A stretch of DNA of 10,414 nucleotides. Source: Pseudomonadota bacterium (GTDB lineage Bacteria > Pseudomonadota > Alphaproteobacteria > Caulobacterales > Caulobacteraceae). The notes below the pieces were generated by a model. The model saw only the letters and a program-made list of their open reading frames with translations. It was not told the DNA's origin and did no database searches. The stretch is taken from positions 1 through 10,414 of the forward strand of contig JAEYUE010000006.1 of NCBI GenBank assembly GCA_023433655.1, given 5' to 3'. Numbering within the stretch: the first letter of the stretch is position 1; each line of letters starts with the position of its first letter. Of the stretch, positions 6,313-10,414 are shown in pieces. The position numbers were made by a program, and so were the translations under genes.

Positions 6313-6855
6313 TTGGCCGGGTCGACAGGGACCGATGCGGATCTGGTCCGGCGCGCCCGGGCCGGCTCCGACGCCGCCTTCGCCCGGCTGGTCGAGCGGC
6401 ACCAGGCGGCGGTGCGCGGCTTCCTGCGCCGGACGCTGGGCGGCGGCTGGGCCGAGGCCGACGACGTGGCGCAGGATGTCTTCCTCGCCGCCTGGACCTC
6501 GCTACGGTCGCTGAAGGACCCGGCAGGGGTACGAGGCTGGCTGTGCGGCATCGCCTGGCGCAAGGCTCAGGACCGCATCCGCGGTTCGCGGCGCGGCGCG
6601 GCCCGCGACGCCGCATGGCTGGAGACGGTCGACCTGCCCGCCGGGGTCGCGCCGGAGGACCGCCTCGCCCTCGCCGCCGCCTTGCGCGGGTTGGCCCCGG
6701 ACGCGCGAGCCTGCATCGCCCTCTGCCTCGCCGACGGCTGGTCTCACGGCGAGGCCGCCGCGGCGCTGGGCTTGCCGCCGGGCACGGTGAAGTCCCATGT
6801 TGCGCGCGGACGGGCGCGGCTGCTCAGGACGCTCGGAGGACCGGATGACGCCTGA
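6313..6855 (+). CDS. ECF RNA polymerase sigma factor, module 1
   Basis: A group 4 (extracytoplasmic function) sigma factor of about 180 residues, which directs RNA polymerase to a specific promoter set. Region 2 covers roughly 7-90, with DADLVRRARAGSDAAFARLVERH and the core-binding DDVAQDVFLAAW; region 4 covers about 120-175, with the helix-turn-helix LGLPPGTVKSHVARGRARL. A Cys pair, CIALC, sits at the start of region 4, and the second module's sigma has CVSLC at the same place. Either TTG 6313 (ribosome-binding site present) or GTG 6292 (seven residues longer) could be the start; I prefer TTG because it leaves the usual short leader before region 2. The stop codon overlaps the next gene by 11 nt, implying translational coupling with a regulator. 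Regulation is probably by that membrane protein and by autoregulation from the shared upstream element. Confidence 0.9.
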   Translation: MAGSTGTDADLVRRARAGSDAAFARLVERHQAAVRGFLRRTLGGGWAEADDVAQDVFLAAWTSLRSLKDPAGVRGWLCGIAWRKAQDRIRGSRRGAARDAAWLETVDLPAGVAPEDRLALAAALRGLAPDARACIALCLADGWSHGEAAAALGLPPGTVKSHVARGRARLLRTLGGPDDA

Positions 6856-7144
6856 AGCCAAGCTCGCAGCCCTGCTCGCCGCCGCCGACGCACCGGCGCG
6901 CGACTTCGCCTTCGAGGCCGAGGTCGCCCGTCGGGTCGCACTGCGCCGGGCGTGGTTGACGGTCCTGGCCCTCGTGCCCTGGACCGTCGTCGGTGCGGTG
7001 CTTCTGTGGGGCCTGTCGCGAACCGTCGGCCCGATGCTGGCGGCAACCGGACAGGCGCTGGCGCCGGTCGCCCTGACCCTGATGGGGGCGGGAGCGGGGG
7101 TCGCGGCGGCGCTTTGGCTGTCCCGCCGGTTCAGCCTGACCTGA
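6845..7144 (+). CDS. Short two-helix membrane protein, candidate anti-sigma, module 1
   Basis: A 99-residue protein with a cytoplasmic N-terminus of about 36 residues and two hydrophobic helices (about 37-56 and 70-91), ending in a basic tail. The cytoplasmic part contains F-E-A-E-V-A-R-R-V (residues 23-31), matching F-T-A-K-V-E-Q-R-L in the equivalent protein of module 2. No Cys or His is present, so it is not a zinc-binding (ZAS) anti-sigma factor. An anti-sigma role is inferred from size, topology and the 11-nt overlap with the sigma gene, which would couple their translation. The ATG at 6845 follows GGAGG with a good spacing; an earlier ATG at 6797 is in frame but lies deep inside the sigma gene. 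No sequence family was recognised. Confidence 0.75.
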   Translation: MTPEAKLAALLAAADAPARDFAFEAEVARRVALRRAWLTVLALVPWTVVGAVLLWGLSRTVGPMLAATGQALAPVALTLMGAGAGVAAALWLSRRFSLT

Positions 7145-7201
7145 CGCCGCGGCTCGCCGGGCAGGCCTGTCGCGCCGGACTTCAGCGGCCTTACGAAAGT
7201 T

Positions 7202-7233
7202 TCACCTCGCTGCCCGCATCCGTCGGCTGCTTC
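7202..7233 (+). promoter_or_regulatory. Putative ECF-type promoter of module 2
   Basis: TCACCTCG (7202-7209), 14 bases, then CGGCTGCTTC (7224-7233). It is the exact counterpart of the element at 5790-5821, with the same spacing but unrelated spacer and flanks. It lies 67 bases before the ATG of the second module's lead gene, against 72 for the first. This positional match supports a promoter or activator site recognised by the same factor. Confidence 0.6.
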
Positions 7234-7299
7234 CGTCGCCTCTTGTCGCCAGAAGGCCGAAGCATCACGCTCCGGTTTCGAGAAAGAGGGGATCACCCA

Positions 7300-7698
7300 A
7301 TGGACATGACGCCCATCCTGATCGTCGCCATCATCTTCAGCGCGATCACCGCCATCATCTTCGGTCCGACGTATCTGAAATCCCGCGAGAAGCGCGAGAT
7401 CCAGGCGACGGTCCGCCACGCCATCGACAAGGGCCAGGAGCTGCCGCCCGAGCTGATCGACGCCATGACCAAGGACGTCGCCAGCAAGCTGCCGTCCCGG
7501 ACCCGCGACCTGCGCCGCGGCGTCATCTGGCTGGCGGTCGGCATCGGCATCGCCGCCTTCGGCTTCCTGAGCGAGATGGGCTGGAACGATCACGACCTGG
7601 AGATGGTCGGCAATGGTATGCTCGGCATCGCCGCCATCCCGGCGACCATCGGCCTGGCCTTCATCGTCCTCAGCTTCTTCAACCCGAACAAGGAGTGA
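7300..7698 (+). CDS. Module 2 lead gene: small membrane protein (DUF6249-like)
   Basis: A 132-residue inner-membrane protein, paralogous to the product of 5893-6288 and of almost identical length. An N-terminal helix (about 4-22) is followed by a charged cytoplasmic segment (27-71) with REKREIQATVRHAIDKG (residues 29-45) and PPELIDAM, then two C-terminal helices (about 73-91 and 106-126). The KG-x(2-3)-PPE segment aligns with the module 1 protein to within one residue. DUF6249-like proteins are often adjacent to ECF sigma genes, but their function is not established (family name from memory). The ATG at 7300 has GAGGGG about 9 nt upstream; a second ATG two codons later is possible. The sigma gene begins 25 bases after its stop. 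The probable promoter is the shared element at 7202-7233. Confidence 0.84.
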   Translation: MDMTPILIVAIIFSAITAIIFGPTYLKSREKREIQATVRHAIDKGQELPPELIDAMTKDVASKLPSRTRDLRRGVIWLAVGIGIAAFGFLSEMGWNDHDLEMVGNGMLGIAAIPATIGLAFIVLSFFNPNKE

Positions 7699-7723
7699 GG
7701 TCGCGACGGCAGGGAGGCTGACG

Positions 7724-8284
7724 ATGACCCAACCCCTGGTCGACCGGCACGACGTCGAGCTCGCCGCCCTCGCGGCGGCGGGCGGACGACGCGAGTTCGG
7801 CGAACTCGTGCGCCGTCACGGCTCGGCGGTCCGCGCCCTGCTGCGGCGCATGGGGGCCCAGCCCTCGCTGGCCGACGACATCGCCCAGGACGCCTTCATC
7901 CAGGCGTTCCAGCGATGCGGCGAGTTCCGGGGGGAGGGGACCTTCGCCGCCTGGGTCAAGCGAATCGCGGCCCGCCTCTACATCAAGAGGGTCGCCAAGG
8001 AGGCCCGCTACGTCGCCGAAGTCGAGCAGGACGATGTCGCGCCCGTCGCCGATCAGGCGGGCCTGATGGACCTCGACGAAGCCCTCAAGTCGCTCAGCGA
8101 GGCCGAACGCCTGTGCGTCTCTCTCTGTCACGGGGCCGGCATGGCGCATCCAGAAATCGCCACCGCCCTGAATTTGCCACTCGGCACGGTGAAGTCTCAT
8201 GTCAAACGTGGTCTGGATAAACTCCGCGCGCGGCTCCAGCCGGAACCCGCTCAAACCCTGGGGAGAACGCAGCATGTCGGCTGA
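7724..8284 (+). CDS. ECF RNA polymerase sigma factor, module 2
   Basis: A 186-residue ECF sigma factor. Region 2 (about 15-92) includes REFGELVRRHGSAVRALLRR and the core-binding DDIAQDAFIQAF; region 4 (about 118-170) includes LSEAERLCVSLCHGAGMAH, then the helix-turn-helix LNLPLGTVKSHVKRGLDKL. Similarity to the module 1 sigma is strongest in region 4, including the CVSLC/CIALC pair (Cys131 and Cys135 here). This is consistent with recognition of a common promoter, because region 4 reads the -35 element. The start at ATG 7724 follows AGGGAGG with a 6-nt spacer and is unambiguous. The end overlaps the following membrane-protein gene by 11 nt, the same overlap as in module 1. No receiver, SnoaL or other extra domain is fused. 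Confidence 0.93.
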   Translation: MTQPLVDRHDVELAALAAAGGRREFGELVRRHGSAVRALLRRMGAQPSLADDIAQDAFIQAFQRCGEFRGEGTFAAWVKRIAARLYIKRVAKEARYVAEVEQDDVAPVADQAGLMDLDEALKSLSEAERLCVSLCHGAGMAHPEIATALNLPLGTVKSHVKRGLDKLRARLQPEPAQTLGRTQHVG

Positions 8285-8693
8285 CGAGTTCGATCCCTTC
8301 GTCGAGCGCCTGTTCGCCCGCACGCCCGTCATGCCCGACGCCGCCCTGTTCACCGCCAAGGTCGAGCAGCGGCTGCAGAAGGGGTCGCGCGTCCGCTTCC
8401 TCGCCCTGTCGCTGGCCGGTCTGGTCGGCGGCGCGGTCGCTGTCCGCGAGACCATGCAGGTCGACATCCAGCTCGGGGCCCGCGAGGGGGTCGTCGCCGG
8501 CGACGCGCTCGGTCAGGGCCTCCAGTCCGCCTCCCTGAACGTCCAGGATACGATCCAGGCGGGCCTTGAGCAGATCGGCCTCGCCAATCTGGAGCTTGGC
8601 TCGATGGGCGGCATGCAGCTGTTCTGGATCGCCGCCGGCGCCCTCATCGCCGTCGCCGCCGCCGGGGTGATGAAGCTGTCGCAGGAGGTCTGA
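8274..8693 (+). CDS. Two-helix membrane protein, candidate anti-sigma, module 2
   Basis: A 139-residue protein with a cytoplasmic N-terminus (1-40), a first membrane helix (about 41-58), a periplasmic stretch of about 55 residues and a second helix (about 115-134). The N-terminal F-T-A-K-V-E-Q-R-L (26-34) just before the first helix matches the module 1 counterpart at the same distance from the membrane. The periplasmic loop is much longer here than in module 1 and may carry signal specificity (inference). No Cys or His is present, so a ZAS zinc anti-sigma is excluded. The ATG lies inside the end of the sigma gene, with GGGGAGA 7 nt upstream, and the overlap of 11 nt implies coupled translation. 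Anti-sigma function is inferred from context only. Confidence 0.78.
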   Translation: MSADEFDPFVERLFARTPVMPDAALFTAKVEQRLQKGSRVRFLALSLAGLVGGAVAVRETMQVDIQLGAREGVVAGDALGQGLQSASLNVQDTIQAGLEQIGLANLELGSMGGMQLFWIAAGALIAVAAAGVMKLSQEV

Positions 8694-8711
8694 CGCCGCA
8701 TCTCCGGCGTC
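8692..8711 (+). terminator. Hairpin overlapping the last stop codon of module 2
   Basis: GACGCCG and CGGCGTC form a perfect 7-bp stem with a 6-nt loop, beginning inside the TGA stop codon. There is no T-tract. It may end or protect the module 2 transcript before panB. Confidence 0.4.
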
Positions 8712-8716
8712 GGAGG

Positions 8717-8745
8717 CTGACGGACGGCGCCGGAGCCCCTATCTA
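8717..8745 (+). promoter_or_regulatory. Possible housekeeping promoter of panB
   Basis: CTGACGG (8717-8723) resembles the Caulobacter sigma-70 -35 (TTGACGS), and CCTATCTA, 14 bases later, partly fits the -10 GCTANAWC. It would place the transcript start 10-20 bases before the panB ATG at 8769. The -10 match is imperfect. Confidence 0.3.
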
Positions 8746-8768
8746 GGGCGCCTGCACAGGAGCCCCGC

Positions 8769-9605
8769 ATGTCCAGCCACAAGCAGGAAACCGTCCGCCG
8801 CCTCGCCGCCCCGGACATCCTCGCGCGCAAGGGCGGCGAACCCGTCGTCTGCCTGACCGCCTACGATGCCCCCACCGCGGCCCTGCTCGACGATCACTGC
8901 GACCTGCTCCTGGTCGGCGACAGCGTCGGCATGGTGGTGCACGGCATGCCCAACACGGTCGGCGTGACGCTGGAGATGATGATCCTGCACGGCCAGGCGG
9001 TCATGCGCGGCTCGAAGCGGGCGATGGTCGTCATCGACATGCCCTTCGGCTCCTACGAGGGCGGCAAGGAGCAGGCCTACGAGAACTGCGCGCGCGTGAT
9101 GAAGGAGACCGGCGCCCAGGGCGTGAAGCTGGAAAGCGGGCCTACCGTCGCCGAGACCATCGCCTATCTGGTCCAGCGCGGCATCCCGGTCATGGGCCAT
9201 GTCGGCCTGAGGCCCCAGGCGGTGCTGACCGACGGCGCGTTCAAGGCCAAGGGACGCACGGACGAGGAGCGTCTCCGCGTGATGGCGGAGGCCGAGGCGA
9301 CCGCCGACGCCGGGGCCTTCGCCATCGTCGTCGAGGGCGTCGCCGAGGGCTTGGCCCGCGACATCACCGCCGCGGTCGACAAGCCGACCATCGGCATCGG
9401 GGCCTCGGCCGCCTGCGACGGCCAGATCCTCGTCACCCCCGACATGCTGGGCCTGTTCGACTGGACGCCGAAGTTCGTGCGCCGCTACGCCGACCTGCGC
9501 GGCGAGATCGAGCGGGCGGTCGCCGCCTACGCCGGGGACGTCCGCGCCCGCCGTTTTCCTGCCGAAGTCGAGACCTACTTCTCGAAAAAGCCGGTTTCGC
9601 CGTAA
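8769..9605 (+). CDS. panB: 3-methyl-2-oxobutanoate hydroxymethyltransferase
   Basis: PanB (278 residues) adds a hydroxymethyl group from 5,10-methylenetetrahydrofolate to alpha-ketoisovalerate, giving ketopantoate, the first committed step of pantothenate and coenzyme A synthesis in the cytosol. It is a (beta/alpha)8 barrel that forms a decamer and uses Mg2+. Family motifs are all present: LLVGDSVGMVVHG with metal ligand Asp51, DMPFGSY with Asp90, VKLE with Lys120 and Glu122, HVGLRPQ, and the catalytic Glu189 in IVVEGV. These match E. coli Asp45, Asp84, Lys112, Glu114 and Glu181. The length is normal. The ATG is preceded by AGGAG with a 6-nt spacer. It begins 75 bases after the sigma module and is probably expressed separately as a housekeeping gene. 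Confidence 0.97.
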   Translation: MSSHKQETVRRLAAPDILARKGGEPVVCLTAYDAPTAALLDDHCDLLLVGDSVGMVVHGMPNTVGVTLEMMILHGQAVMRGSKRAMVVIDMPFGSYEGGKEQAYENCARVMKETGAQGVKLESGPTVAETIAYLVQRGIPVMGHVGLRPQAVLTDGAFKAKGRTDEERLRVMAEAEATADAGAFAIVVEGVAEGLARDITAAVDKPTIGIGASAACDGQILVTPDMLGLFDWTPKFVRRYADLRGEIERAVAAYAGDVRARRFPAEVETYFSKKPVSP

Positions 9606-9684
9606 CGGCCGCGTTGCGGCGGATGAAGCGAGCCTCTAGGGTCCGGCCGGTTGGATTTTCTGCGACTTTTGGGGCGACGCTACC

Positions 9685-10414
9685 GTGGTTGATGTCTTCG
9701 ATCAGGTCGAGGAGGAGCTTCGCTCCGATCGATACAAGCGGCTGGCCCGCACCTGGCTGCCGATCGTCGGCGGCGTGCTTCTGGTCGCCCTGATCGCCGC
9801 CCTGTCGTGGTGGGGCTGGCAGAAGATGGAGACCGGCAAGGCCGACAAGGCTTCGATCGCCTATCAGCGCGGCCTCGATTCGCTGGAGTCGAACAATCTG
9901 GTCGGCGCCGACGCCGCCTTCACCCAGGCCGTCAACGAGGGTAACGCCGCCTACAAGGCGCTGGCCCTGAACCACCGCGCCGGCATCGCAGTCCAGCAGA
10001 ACCGCATCCCGGCCGCCGTCGAGCTGTTCGACGAGGCGGCCCAGGCCTCGCGCGATCCGCTGCTGCGCGACGCCGCGGCCTTCAAGGCCGCCATGCTGCT
10101 GATCGACACCGCCTCGCTGGAAGACCTGCAGGCCCGGCTCGGGCCGCTGATCGAGGACGGCCGCCCGTTCCGCGCCTTCGCCCGCGAGGCCCTGGCCATG
10201 GCCCAGCTCCAGCACGGCAAGACGGCCGAGGCCCGCCAGACCCTGGTGGTCCTCAAGAACAGCCTCGACACGCCGCGCGAGCTCGCCCAGCGCGCCGACC
10301 TGGCCATTTCGTCTATCGACGACGGCACGGCCGCCAACCTGCCGGCCATCGCCCGGGCCATGGGCGCGCTCGAGTCCGAGGCGGCCGCCGCCCGCGCCGC
10401 GCCCGCCGCCAGCG
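9685..10414 (+). CDS. YfgM-like TPR membrane protein, 3'-truncated
   Basis: The first 243 residues of a bitopic inner-membrane protein resembling the YfgM/tetratricopeptide family. A short charged cytoplasmic N-terminus (FDQVEEELRSDRYKRLARTW, residues 5-24) is followed by one membrane helix (about 25-45) and a periplasmic alpha-helical region of TPR-like repeats, with A-x-A-F-T-Q-A-V and AAVELFDEAAQAS. YfgM in E. coli associates with the SecYEG translocon and periplasmic chaperones, and its gene often precedes bamB and der; the same order would be expected just beyond the window. The start is GTG at 9685, weakly supported by GGGG upstream, but it is the right distance from the conserved FDQVEEELR segment. 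The end is open and Ala-rich at the window edge. Confidence 0.82.
   Translation, partial: MVDVFDQVEEELRSDRYKRLARTWLPIVGGVLLVALIAALSWWGWQKMETGKADKASIAYQRGLDSLESNNLVGADAAFTQAVNEGNAAYKALALNHRAGIAVQQNRIPAAVELFDEAAQASRDPLLRDAAAFKAAMLLIDTASLEDLQARLGPLIEDGRPFRAFAREALAMAQLQHGKTAEARQTLVVLKNSLDTPRELAQRADLAISSIDDGTAANLPAIARAMGALESEAAAARAAPAAS

Noticed and set aside
6285..6848. Overlapping open frame across the first sigma gene
   Set aside because: Arg/Gly-rich shadow frame. The frame used shows all ECF sigma regions.
9608..9620. GCCGC-gtt-GCGGC hairpin after panB
   Set aside because: Only 5 bp with a 3-nt loop and no T-tract, too weak to call a terminator.

Overview
High-GC DNA (roughly 70% G+C) from the chromosome of an alphaproteobacterium, most likely Caulobacteraceae and possibly Brevundimonas. 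This rests on codon use, on the character of the proteins, and on a PanB gene followed by a YfgM-like TPR membrane protein. It is inferred from the sequence, not from a database match. No tRNA, rRNA, IS element or CRISPR array was seen. The longest gap between genes is about 207 bases (5686-5892).

Layout. (1) 1-1687, plus strand: the 3' part of a CopB-type outer-membrane copper protein with a His/Met-rich repeat, then a DUF2249 protein and an ArsC/YffB-like reductase. (2) 1688-5685, minus strand: a Tat-exported GH3 beta-glucosidase with a LacI-type palindrome at its start codon, a small class I cytochrome c coupled to a Vgb-like beta-propeller, and a short DUF2188-type protein. (3) 5893-8693, plus strand: two consecutive three-gene modules with the same layout. 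Each is a ~131-residue membrane protein, then an ECF sigma factor, then a short two-helix membrane protein. (4) 8769 to the end, plus strand: panB (pantothenate synthesis) and the start of a YfgM-like TPR protein that runs off the window.

The most interesting region is 5790-8693. The two modules are paralogous gene by gene. Their lead proteins are 131 and 132 residues and share a KG-x(2-3)-PPE segment at the same position. The sigma factors share a C-x3-C pair and an LP-x-GTVKSHV-x-RG helix. The last genes overlap their sigma gene by exactly 11 nt in both modules and share F-x-A-x-V-x-x-R-[VL]. Upstream of each module is the same bipartite element, TCACCTCG-N14-CGGCTGC-[AT]TC, with unrelated spacer and flanks. 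This looks like a shared ECF-type promoter. The simplest reading is a duplicated, self-regulating envelope-signalling system in which the short membrane proteins act as non-zinc anti-sigma factors and the lead protein may be a sensor or effector. The signal and regulon are unknown.
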